Assembly (NCBI GenBank): GCA_043759595.1
Contig: JAYVLG010000055.1
Coordinates: forward strand, 1-21,436
DNA: 21,436 bases
Direction of reading: 5' to 3'
From: Sulfurirhabdus sp043759595
Lineage (GTDB): Bacteria > Pseudomonadota > Gammaproteobacteria > Burkholderiales > SMCO01
The translations under genes were made by a program, and so were the position numbers. This document shows, piece by piece, positions 14,849 to 21,436 of this stretch; position 1 is the stretch's first letter; every line of letters begins with the position of its first letter. The notes beneath the pieces were generated by a model. That model searched no databases, was not told where the DNA came from, and saw nothing but the letters and a program-made list of their open reading frames with translations.

Positions 14849-16141
14849 TCAGGGTGCCACAATGAGGGCACGATCATTATATGGTGGCAGAGAATTGCCG
14901 AAAACAGACGTCCCTACAACAGCATTATTGCCTTCGAGATAATTGTTCAGCACATCTTTATCGGTGAGTGAGACACGGCTCTGACCTGTTAATGAAGCAC
15001 CAGCAAGCATGGCTACTGCACGGACATACGGTGTTCCATTTACGGTTAATGAGCCGGCAATGCCTCCACCTGGACCAGATGGTGTGTATTGTGGCGAAAC
15101 CGCGTAGAAAATAAGTTCGTGCCAATCCATGAGCCAGTTTTTGCTGGTGGCGCAACTAACTCCCGGAGCGATCGTGGGACACGGTAACGGACAGTTCGCA
15201 CTCCAGGCGATTGGAACAGATCCGACCATTACTGAATTCACGACCTGATCTGGAATGCGTCCAGTAATTACAGTTGTATTGTCAGAGTAAAACGAGGTAG
15301 ATGAGTAACCTGTACCACTAACTGCGTGCGCCCATGGATATAAACCTGTTGGATTTCCAGGATCGGAAGCATAAGTTCGTAGACATGTTCTAACCTGTTG
15401 TAAAACACGTTTCTCAACTCCTTCGAAGAATTGGTTTGCAGAGATCATAAGCAGAGTATCGTTGAATGTATCAGTGCGTGATTGGGTAAATGCAGTGTTT
15501 GCATCCGCGTTGCTAATACCTCCAGGATCAACATCAAGGTAATTTGTTGCACAGTAATCTTGCCTTAGCGCAGCACCAGTCGTCGCGCATGCCGAGACAT
15601 TATTTCCCCTCAGTTGCCCCCCAATAGGCGATCCCACCGAAAATATGATTGCTGCGATGTTTCCACTGCCATTTACAGTCAGTGTTCCAACACTGCTTGC
15701 TCGATTGATTGTTGCTGCATCAGCAGTGAAATTCCCGTCCACGGCATACCACAAGGCTTCACCATATCCATCATGCAGATCATCAATTCCAAGTGTACGC
15801 CATGGTAAACGTCCGATACGAAGCGCATCACTATTACATGACGTCATCGCTGTGCCCTCGGTTGCAGTACCTGCAAGAGCTGGATCTGCTGGGCATGGCA
15901 AAAAACCGCGGGTCGGATTTGATATTGCGAAACCAAGTAAAGCGTCTTTAGCTTCTGCTCTCGCTTTAACACTCATTCGATCATGTGCCTGCTTAACCAA
16001 GATAGTGTGATTATTAGCAACCCCGACAAATACCCCGAGACCTACTGTGATGAGTAATAGGACAAAGATTAGCGCGGCAGCACCATGCTGGCGGTTGTAT
16101 AGCGTGTTTATCAGGTACTCCCTCTCACGTGATTTGTGCAT
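14849..16141 (-). CDS. Pseudopilin-like secreted protein with atypical N-terminus
   Basis: A 430-aa protein. A short basic leader (1-18) precedes a prepilin-like segment, HG-AAALIFVLLLITVGLGVFVGVANN, where the Gly before the Ala run fits a prepilin-peptidase site. The usual Glu at position 5 of the mature pilin is missing. After the hydrophobic helix comes RAEAKDALLGFAISNPTRGFLPCPADP and GRLPWRTLGIDDLHDGYGEALWYAVDGNF, a pattern I associate with large pseudopilin-like proteins of proteobacteria. The exported part is rich in Ser, Thr, Gly, Asn and Cys (about 12 Cys, probably disulfides). No other pilus or type II secretion gene is nearby, so it is an orphan. No strong ribosome site is seen before the ATG. 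It could be a minor pilin or a surface protein; the exact role is unknown. Confidence 0.7.
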   Translation of the reverse strand: MHKSREREYLINTLYNRQHGAAALIFVLLLITVGLGVFVGVANNHTILVKQAHDRMSVKARAEAKDALLGFAISNPTRGFLPCPADPALAGTATEGTAMTSCNSDALRIGRLPWRTLGIDDLHDGYGEALWYAVDGNFTADAATINRASSVGTLTVNGSGNIAAIIFSVGSPIGGQLRGNNVSACATTGAALRQDYCATNYLDVDPGGISNADANTAFTQSRTDTFNDTLLMISANQFFEGVEKRVLQQVRTCLRTYASDPGNPTGLYPWAHAVSGTGYSSTSFYSDNTTVITGRIPDQVVNSVMVGSVPIAWSANCPLPCPTIAPGVSCATSKNWLMDWHELIFYAVSPQYTPSGPGGGIAGSLTVNGTPYVRAVAMLAGASLTGQSRVSLTDKDVLNNYLEGNNAVVGTSVFGNSLPPYNDRALIVAP

Positions 16142-16449
16142 TTAGGAAATGCAATGACTAATGAATAAAATAGAAAAGTTCATCACTCGCCAGCCGTTAA
16201 GTGCAAGTGCAGATTGATATTCATCATATATTTTAACAGTGTATTGCTCTACTTTGCTGCTGACATCGTCAACGAAAACTTTTTTGAAATCGGCCTTGGT
16301 CAAGTGCGATATGGCAATGCTACTTTTAAGCATTCGCCCCAGAAAACAACATTAATAATTAAATCCTAATCAGGTATTCTTCGAATCAACAGGGCTTGCA
16401 CTTGAAACTTGAATCCGCTCAATATATAGGGGTTATGCAAAGGCTGTTA

Positions 16450-16461
16450 GGTACCTGTCCC
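16450..16461. repeat. GGTACCTGTCCC motif at a rearrangement point
   Basis: GGTACCTGTCCC sits about 40 bases from where the exonuclease reading frame loses family similarity. From memory, GGTRCCTGTCCC-like motifs recur in proteobacterial genomes, often near REP-associated tyrosine transposases; no such transposase is seen here. A single copy in the window is weak evidence. Confidence 0.3.
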
Positions 16462-16477
16462 GGGAAGGCTGCAGCTT

Positions 16478-16750
16478 TTAAACATTCTTCATCAAAAAAA
16501 GATGAAATACCTTGCTATTATCAGGATCATATTCAAATACCACCATTGCGAGTTCAATGACTTCATCCTTGTCATGACTCAGCCCTGTGCATTCTGTATC
16601 AAGCACCAACCCCTTTTTGAGCATTTTTCCATCTGGTGGGGCATATGCTTCTCGGATTGGAAGTCGTCTCAGCACTCTGTAATCTGGATGTTCTTCAAGC
16701 CGTTTCGCCAAGGATGGGTAATCAGCATCTTGTAGGGTTTCTTCAGACAT
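16478..16750 (-). pseudogene. 5' fragment of a DnaQ-like 3'-5' exonuclease
   Basis: A 90-aa ORF whose first 80 residues match the start of DEDD-family exonucleases. A helical leader (YPSLAKRLEEHPDYRVLRRLPIREAY) is followed by the Exo I motif LVLDTECTGLSHDKDEVIELAMVVFEYDPDNSKVF with the metal-binding Asp-x-Glu pair. Such proteins normally continue for about 200 more residues with the Exo II (HNAxFD) and Exo III motifs. Here the frame ends after HLFLMKNV, and neither motif is found in the flanking DNA. The break is close to 16495-16506, beside a small inverted repeat (TTCATC-A7-GATGAA, 16488-16506). The product cannot be catalytic. The intact SRAP gene is divergent from it. Confidence 0.8.
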
Positions 16751-16902
16751 ACGCTGCTTTAAGCAATAGAAAATGTCATTTTTACAGCTGTTTCAATAAT
16801 GGCACAACAAATTTTTAAGATAGCATCAGAGAGATTAACTGGGCGTGGCGTGATGCCAACAAACGTTTCGACAGTATAGTGACCATCAGCTAAGATACAA
16901 GC

Positions 16903-17568
16903 ATGTGTGGACGCTACATCCTTTATGGATCACCCGCCAAGTTCAAGGAACATTTTGCCACAACAGGCGAACTGGATTTTAAGCCGCGTTACAATATCGC
17001 GCCGACTCAGGCGGTGCCTGTGGTTCGTCTCGACGAGACAGGCAATCGAGTATTTACGCTGGTCCGCTGGGGATTGATTCCCTCCTGGGTCAAAGACTCT
17101 GAAGAAATTCAGCATCCCATCAATGCCAAAGCAGAAACAGCTGCCATTAAACCGATGTTTCGTCATGCCTATCGCAAAAATCGTGTACTAGTTCCAGCAA
17201 ATGCATTTTATGAATGGGTGCCGAAGAATGGCAAACAGCCTTATCTAATCAGATTGCGCGATAGTGAACCGATGGGGATGGGGGGGGTGCTGGAACACTG
17301 GCAAGGTCCTGAAGGTGACGTGATGACTTTCACCATTCTCACCACAGAAGCCAATTCACTGATGGCCAAGATCCATACCCGCATACCGGTCATTATTCGG
17401 CCAGAAGATTTCACTGCCTGGATCGATACAAACCTCACTGATGTCACCAAAATCCAAGCCATGGCCCAACCTTACCCAGACAAATTAATGGAAGCCTATC
17501 CTGTTAGCCGTAAGGTCAACAGCCCACAGCATGACTCGCCGGATTTAATTGAGCCAACTCAGGAATGA
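16903..17568 (+). CDS. SRAP-family abasic-site protein (YedK/HMCES-like)
   Basis: A 221-aa protein of normal SRAP length. SRAP proteins crosslink to abasic sites in single-stranded DNA and shield them. All key residues are present: Cys2, exposed after removal of Met1 (MCGRY), Asn74 (HPINAKAET), Glu104 (PANAFYEW) and His158 (MAKIHTRIPVI). The segments RYNIAPTQ and RWGLIPSW are also conserved. An eight-base G run (17280-17287) inside the gene could be a slippage hotspot, but the frame is intact. The gene is divergent from the exonuclease fragment and followed by a small unknown gene. It may be chromosomal or island-borne; SRAP genes are common in both, and defence against phage-DNA damage has been proposed for some. 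Confidence 0.93.
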   Translation: MCGRYILYGSPAKFKEHFATTGELDFKPRYNIAPTQAVPVVRLDETGNRVFTLVRWGLIPSWVKDSEEIQHPINAKAETAAIKPMFRHAYRKNRVLVPANAFYEWVPKNGKQPYLIRLRDSEPMGMGGVLEHWQGPEGDVMTFTILTTEANSLMAKIHTRIPVIIRPEDFTAWIDTNLTDVTKIQAMAQPYPDKLMEAYPVSRKVNSPQHDSPDLIEPTQE

Positions 17569-17581
17569 AATTAATATTGCC

Positions 17582-17851
17582 ATGAATGAACCAGAACTCA
17601 TTTCCCCACCTCTGCGACTGAAAGAACTTCAAGCCATTAAAGAAAGTCTGCGAACCGAGTCGCAGTGGGATGAGCTCAACGAACTTGAGATTTCACTTAC
17701 ATTTGCAAATCGAAAGATGGTGCCTGAGAAAAGCGTTCGGCGCCACACTGCCGCACCCACTACTCACCCTACCAAGCCCGGCAACGGGGTGCGGCAGAAG
17801 AAACCGGTTATGAAGACTCACAAACGGTCACCGAAGGTGAATGTAGCTTGA
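17582..17851 (+). CDS. Small basic protein of unknown function
   Basis: An 89-aa ORF if started at the ATG at 17582 (an upstream in-frame start at 17549 would overlap the SRAP gene). The N-terminal half is a predicted amphipathic helix (PPLRLKELQAIKESLRTESQWDELNELEISLTFANRK); the C-terminal half is disordered and strongly basic (TKPGNGVRQKKPVMKTHKRSPKVN). I do not recognise it. It follows SRAP by 13 bases and could be cotranscribed. The ribosome site is weak. Confidence 0.4.
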   Translation: MNEPELISPPLRLKELQAIKESLRTESQWDELNELEISLTFANRKMVPEKSVRRHTAAPTTHPTKPGNGVRQKKPVMKTHKRSPKVNVA

Positions 17852-18292
17852 CGGGTGCCACCGGTACACTTCACCAATCGGATAACCAACCCAGGTCGTG
17901 TAAAAACACAGTGGAATAAGCTTGTCACAAAACGCCTCGCAATTGGCCGTGGAGCTATGCTTAGTCATTCGTTTGGCAGCAACTGACACTTTTATAGCGT
18001 TTGCCGATCCGCAACAGCCCAAAGTTTTCAAGGGCTGTTAGTTTTTCTGCATTGAAATAAATATCACTGGTTAGGCCGGTGCGCGTTGTTAAAAGCGCCG
18101 CAGGCGTATTGTCCACGGCAAGCAGCGGGTTTTTGGTTGTGGGATTGTGGGCAAAGCGCTGAAGCGCGTTGCTCCTCTGGCGCATTGTCTACAAATCCAC
18201 AGCCAGTGGGCTTTCTGATTGGTTTTGGTAAAACTAAAAAATGTGGCAGCAATACCAGAGGCTGGGTTACAGTGATTCTTTTTTAACGGGTA
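17852..18292. other. 441-base gap with overlapping minus-strand ORFs
   Basis: No strong gene. Two overlapping minus-strand frames (18252-18064 and 18185-17961) both give protein-like text without long runs of odd codons. This can mean a small frameshifted gene or a conserved non-coding element. A clean T-rich terminator is not seen. The end of the gap (18241-18292) is the leader of the next gene. Confidence 0.5.
17961..18185 (-). CDS. Possible small protein, unknown
   Basis: A 74-aa ORF: MRQRSNALQRFAHNPTTKNPLLAVDNTPAALLTTRTGLTSDIYFNAEKLTALENFGLLRIGKRYKSVSCC... The second half (TGLTSDIYFNAEKLTALENFGLLRIGKRYK) reads like a folded small protein. I have the impression of having seen similar small proteins in integrative elements but cannot name the family. 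A second frame over the same DNA (18252-18064) is also open. No ribosome site was found, so this remains a weak call. Confidence 0.3.
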   Translation of the reverse strand: MRQRSNALQRFAHNPTTKNPLLAVDNTPAALLTTRTGLTSDIYFNAEKLTALENFGLLRIGKRYKSVSCCQTND

Positions 18293-18577
18293 ATGGCAAT
18301 GGCTGATCTTTCCCTATTCGACCAGTACAACAAGCTGGCAATCCAGCTCATAGAACAAGCTACTAAAGACCAACTAGCAGAATGTGCGCAACTCCTTGCG
18401 TTGAATTTAGCACACTACCAAGGCAAATTCGGAGAAATACCGTTGGAGGAAACGCTGGCTACGTTGGGCGCGGGCGTGCCTAACGATGAACAAGCCAAAA
18501 TGCTGGCTGATGGCATGGAAATATTTGTCGGGTTGTTGGGAAATGTGTGTAGTGGGATAGGTGAGGCGAAGCACTGA
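18293..18577 (+). CDS. Small helical protein of unknown function
   Basis: A 94-aa acidic all-helical protein (MADLSLFDQYNKLAIQLIEQATKDQLAECAQLLALNLAHYQGKFGEIPLEETLATLGAGVPNDEQAKMLADGMEIFVGLLGNV). There are two ATGs six bases apart (18293 and 18299); the second gives MADLSLF. Codon use and the heptad-like leucines support a real gene. I associate this type of small protein with mobile elements but do not recognise a named family. The gene stands alone on the plus strand. Confidence 0.5.
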   Translation: MAMADLSLFDQYNKLAIQLIEQATKDQLAECAQLLALNLAHYQGKFGEIPLEETLATLGAGVPNDEQAKMLADGMEIFVGLLGNVCSGIGEAKH

Positions 18578-19334
18578 TGATAAGAGTGGCCTAAGCATGT
18601 GAAGGCATGTTGGTTTAGAATAATGTTCACCATGATCGATCTCTGATCGACCCCAATCGGAAGTTCAGGGTGTGCGCGCCGATAGTCACATTTTCGGCCA
18701 TTGCTGCCGGTCGCCCCCGTCTGAGTTAGATTGGCTATGAATGACGGCTTTGCGGCAGGCAATTCGCAAAACGCAATTCCCGCAGTGTGTCAATTTTGGA
18801 CCGACAATCAACTGTGGTTGCATGTCCGTTTCTACAGCGTAAGCGGGCACCTATCAGGCATGTACATCCACACCGTAATTTATTCACTCATAAAATATAT
18901 ATAATTTCGTACTTTCGAAACCGATGAATAGGTGAGTGCAGTCAAGCATGATTTGTGGTTGGAGAATGTTCTGACCAATTCATCAAATTTCACTAACCAT
19001 AGGATTTAATTGCCCAAGTTATTCCTGCTTCCCAGCGCCATTGGCCCTGATCGGGTTCGGACTCCGTCGTTGCTATATTTCTAGCCATAACTCCTGCTAT
19101 TATCAAAACTGAAAACAATTTGGAATTTATATTTGGCTTGAAAATCATATTTCATAGTGTCATTTTGACAGAAGCACTACGTTAGCTGACTAGAAAGTCT
19201 TTCCGAAGAAAAAAATGTAAAGAAATTCGACTTTGGCTATTATGAAAAAAATAAATGTACTGGCGAAAATCTCCAAAAAAATATCTAAATAATATAATAA
19301 ATCAATTGATTGCTGCATTTGTCATTAAAGTTTT
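18578..19334. other. Long stretch with no convincing gene
   Basis: About 750 bases. The left part (18590-18860) has moderate GC and several short open frames on both strands, none with a ribosome site (the longest plus frame from ATG 18738 is 55 codons). It looks like decayed coding DNA. The right part (18880-19334) is strongly AT-rich, with no ORF and no clear hairpin terminator. A TGATCGA direct repeat is at 18633-18650. Confidence 0.6.
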
Positions 19335-19548
19335 TCATTGAGTCTGCTCCACCCATATATTATTTCCTTTACCAAATTCGCAAACCACATAAATTACAGA
19401 AGTGTTTCCAGGTCTATGTTTGGCTTGGCTGTGGGTTTTCTTTAACCCTAAACCAGGGGCTTTCTTAACTACATTGTAAAAGTGATTTTTACCACTAAAA
19501 TCATATAGTAAATCAGGTCTCGCTAGTATGCTGTAAGCATTGCTTCAT
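19335..19548 (-). pseudogene. Frameshifted small gene, unknown product
   Basis: On the minus strand an ATG at 19548 has a strong AGGAG five bases upstream, but its own frame stops after 11 codons. The neighbouring frame is open from just behind the ATG to a TGA at 19335-19337 and reads NAYSILARPDLLYDFSGK, then HFYNVVKKAPGLGLKKTH, a basic turn SQAKHRPGNTS, and the strand-like ending VIYVVCEFGKGNNIWVEQTQ. Removing one base near 19540-19545 would join the start to it and give a product of about 70 aa. That frame has no start codon of its own in its first half. This points to a real small gene carrying a single-base frameshift, or a sequencing error. The family is not recognised. It is divergent from the secreted protein gene. 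Confidence 0.55.
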
Positions 19549-19656
19549 TTATGCTCCTTTGCTTGATTGCTTAAGTTACATGGATGCTAACGTAGTTTGC
19601 CACCTAGCTGTAATTCATGGTTTAGTCTGTATCGTTAACGAAAAGGGAAAGTGAAC

Positions 19657-20826
19657 ATGAATGTTTTGCGAAAATTTATTCTGATATCTGTCACGGCTTT
19701 TAGCTTTACCTCGTTTGATGTATCTGCGGCTGTTGATCCAGCAGCAACGGTCGTGCTTTTACGTACATCGTGCAATGACGGTTCCGGAGGCACATTAAAT
19801 AACTGTTTTACGGCTACAAGTGGACTTGTCAGTTGGATCACCAGCACTCGAAGCCCAAAACCAAACGCTTCAGCACCGCTTACGGTTCAGATCGGCCCTG
19901 GTGCATTCAGCCCCTTGAATCTTACTTGTAATGCTTCCGCCGGTTTTACAGGTTATATCAAATTCGCTGGAGCAGGTCGCTCGCTATCGAGATTTGTTCT
20001 GCCTGGTTCGGGCTTCGCTATTTCTAGCCCGGCTGTTATCAAAAATTGTACAGGTCTCGCCTTTTCTGACCTCAAAATGGAATCAAGGAGCTATGGATAC
20101 ATAGATTGGAGCGGTGGTGGTACATCGGTTTGGGAAAATGTGGATGTCTCCGGACAGAGCCGCGGCTGGTTTGAGACATCATGCGGATCGCAACCAGGGA
20201 GTCACTACTGGTTTAACAGCCGTATTTCCTCAAGTGGATTCGGAGTAAATACACCATACTTAGCAGGCTGTGATAAGAGTTGGTTTTACGGATCTGAAAT
20301 AGTGACAGGTGCGCTTGGGCCACTTTTAGCAGCCGGTGGACCTGCGGAGCTACATGTGTATGGCTCAAATCTACGAGTCGATGATTCTGATACTTCTAAT
20401 GGACCAATTAGCGGCAATGTCGCCGTCGCGACTGCATCTAGTAATGCTGCAATTCACATACATGGAACTGGAATTGACGCGTCTGGAGGAGTTGGTCGCA
20501 CTGTAAAAGTATTGTCAGCAGATTCAGGAGGTTCTATTCACGCTGATGTCTCTGCGTACAATCTTAGCGCGGGTTCGGGGGGAACCGTAATTCGGATAGA
20601 TAACGGAGGTGGTACTGGTCATGTCCACGCACCGTATCTCTGGCAGCACATTCCTGACCCAGCTACGATCCCTAATTATACTTCCACGAACGGCGCGGAT
20701 CAGTCAACTGTTACCTTAGGCACAAGCGACGGTTATCCGCATTCTATCGTCTATAGCTCAAAATGCGTCAGCACGACCACGGCTGCCACACCATGGTGGG
20801 ACCCTGTAGATAAGATATGTCGTTAA
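19657..20826 (+). CDS. Secreted Ser/Gly-rich protein, possible beta-helix
   Basis: A 389-aa protein started at ATG 19657, chosen over the GTG at 19651 because GGG of AAAAGGGAAA then lies nine bases upstream. Residues 1-24 are a signal peptide (MNVLRKFILISVTAFSFTSFDVSAA). The mature protein has no Lys-rich or helical parts; it is built of short beta-prone segments, many with the form 'x-hydrophobic-x-N/G' (IKNCTGLAFSDLKMESRSYGYIDWSGGGTSVWENVDVSGQSRG), typical of right-handed parallel beta-helix proteins such as pectate-lyase-like folds. Cysteines occur near both ends and could form disulfides. No catalytic motif is recognised. Similar exported proteins occur as orphan genes in environmental proteobacteria. 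A surface or polysaccharide-binding role is possible but unproven. Confidence 0.72.
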   Translation: MNVLRKFILISVTAFSFTSFDVSAAVDPAATVVLLRTSCNDGSGGTLNNCFTATSGLVSWITSTRSPKPNASAPLTVQIGPGAFSPLNLTCNASAGFTGYIKFAGAGRSLSRFVLPGSGFAISSPAVIKNCTGLAFSDLKMESRSYGYIDWSGGGTSVWENVDVSGQSRGWFETSCGSQPGSHYWFNSRISSSGFGVNTPYLAGCDKSWFYGSEIVTGALGPLLAAGGPAELHVYGSNLRVDDSDTSNGPISGNVAVATASSNAAIHIHGTGIDASGGVGRTVKVLSADSGGSIHADVSAYNLSAGSGGTVIRIDNGGGTGHVHAPYLWQHIPDPATIPNYTSTNGADQSTVTLGTSDGYPHSIVYSSKCVSTTTAATPWWDPVDKICR

Positions 20827-21431
20827 TCTAAATGGAATTACTTCGATCGACTTTGCATCTGGAGTATTTTAGAAATTCAGGAGTTATAGAGTTAAATACG
20901 ACAAATTCATAATTTATCAAGGTAAACCTCCGGCTATGCCGGAGGACTCTCCAACGTTTGACCTATACGGCGGTCGCCGTGAATCTTCTTTCTTGCCCAA
21001 AATTAAAGTAAACGGAAGATAGGGTGCACATCTTTATATTGTATTTCACCCGTTCGTTAGCAAACGTAGCTTGGGTAGCCACTTGCGGCGTATTACAGAT
21101 GATTGCTTGTTGCTGCTATTCTGACCTTCGGCGAAAAGGTGATAACAGTCTCTGAAGGGTCGATAGTGACGATTGTCGAACGGCGGCTTTGAAGCGGGCT
21201 AATTTTTTTGAGTACCACAAAACTGAACATCCCCGACAGCGGACAGTGGCGAACTCACCTTCCCGACCTCTTAACCGTCCGTTGTCGCCATGTCGATGAT
21301 GGTCCGCAATGCACTCAACAAAGGCCATCCAGTTTGCTAAATTCTTTCTTATTTCATTTCAACTACACCACCAGTTATTGATTTGAAGTATTATTCATTA
21401 ATATGCGGACAGGATAATTTATGGAGTTGCG
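20827..21431. other. Non-coding region with hairpins before the last gene
   Basis: About 600 bases. It holds two GC-rich hairpins (see separate entry). Between 21116 and 21328 a minus-strand frame is open, but it has no ribosome site and an Arg/Ser-rich composition typical of a shadow frame. The last 100 bases are AT-rich and lead into the gene start at the window end. Confidence 0.55.
20927..20980. repeat. Two adjacent GC-rich hairpins
   Basis: CCTCCGGC-TAT-GCCGGAGG (20927-20945) is a perfect 8-bp stem with a three-base loop. ACGGCG-GT-CGCCGT (20967-20980) is a perfect 6-bp stem. They stand out in an AT-rich context about 100 bases after the secreted gene. No T-run follows either stem, so they are poor intrinsic terminators. 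They may be a REP-like element or an mRNA 3' stabiliser. Confidence 0.5.
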
Positions 21432-21436
21432 ATGAA
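21432..21436 (+). CDS. Start of a gene cut by the window end
   Basis: ATG at 21432 is preceded by GGAG (21423-21426) five bases upstream, a good ribosome binding site. Only the first codon and part of the second are in the window, so nothing can be said about the product. An ATG at 21421 would give only four codons before a stop. Confidence 0.35.

Noticed and set aside
16142..16333. 63-aa minus-strand ORF directly before the pseudopilin-like gene
   Set aside because: No ribosome site, no recognisable motif and a Ser/Ile/Phe-rich tail; probably chance, although a decayed gene cannot be excluded.
17280..17287. Eight-base G run in the SRAP gene as a phase-variation switch
   Set aside because: The frame is intact and the family is not known to vary in phase; it could be a simple homopolymer.
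17572..17582. TAATATTGCCA shared with the island left end (9203-9213), with GGATGAGCTC near 17668 also matching comM
   Set aside because: I considered a right attachment site, but the two matches are about 90 bases apart, in the wrong order, inside or beside genes, and no comM 3' sequence follows.
18738..18905. 55-codon plus-strand ORF starting MNDGFAAGNSQN
   Set aside because: No ribosome site and no protein-like pattern beyond chance; it lies in DNA that looks decayed.
21116..21328. 70-aa minus-strand ORF rich in Arg and Ser
   Set aside because: No ribosome binding site or motif; the composition is typical of a shadow frame in moderately GC-rich DNA.
1..21436. CRISPR arrays, tRNA and rRNA genes
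   Set aside because: I looked for regularly spaced repeats, tRNA arms and rRNA signatures and saw none.

Overview
The window looks like a betaproteobacterial chromosome (Nitrosomonadales/Methylophilales-like) carrying an integrated genomic island. The left half (1-9195) reads as ordinary chromosome. It has an orphan PhnD-type binding protein divergent from a cytoplasmic GAF-PAS histidine kinase, a periplasmic thioredoxin with a CcdA-type electron transporter, a DUF486 membrane protein, and the nitrogen cluster torF-like porin > glnK > amtB on the minus strand. That cluster is followed by divergent ubiK and comM, an arrangement I associate with betaproteobacteria. The nitrogen cluster has a good sigma-54 promoter and a near-perfect NtrC site upstream and a strong terminator after amtB, so nitrogen-limitation control can be read from the DNA.

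At about 9194-9203 comM (yifB, a Mg-chelatase-like AAA+ helicase used in natural transformation) is cut inside its Walker B segment. The rest of comM is not in the window, so foreign DNA starts here and its right end lies beyond the window or cannot be identified. The island opens with about 300 bases of AT-rich non-coding DNA holding AATATTG repeats, a perfect 10-bp palindrome and an overlapping promoter. A tight four-gene plus-strand operon follows: a catalytically complete tyrosine recombinase, a small HTH protein, a 580-aa protein with five CxxC zinc modules fused to a tyrosine-recombinase-like C-terminus that has lost its catalytic residues, and a small GIY-YIG nuclease. This module is the most interesting system here. 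It recalls Tn554 (two tyrosine recombinases plus a small protein, inserted in radC) and 'recombinase in trio' elements, but the zinc array and apparently dead recombinase domain are different.

Next to it, on the opposite strand and overlapping tail to tail, is a two-gene operon: a HipA-like kinase and an unknown 269-aa partner, coupled by a GTGA overlap. It is a candidate toxin-antitoxin or defence cargo.

The right part (14564-21436) is a mosaic of accessory DNA. It holds an atypical pseudopilin-like secreted protein, a DnaQ-type exonuclease truncated at a breakpoint, an intact SRAP/YedK abasic-site protein, several small unknown genes, about 1 kb of mostly non-coding DNA containing a frameshifted small gene too broken for a simple ORF call, a large secreted Ser/Gly-rich protein, GC-rich hairpins and the first codons of a gene cut by the window end. 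All calls come from reading the sequence; no database search was run.
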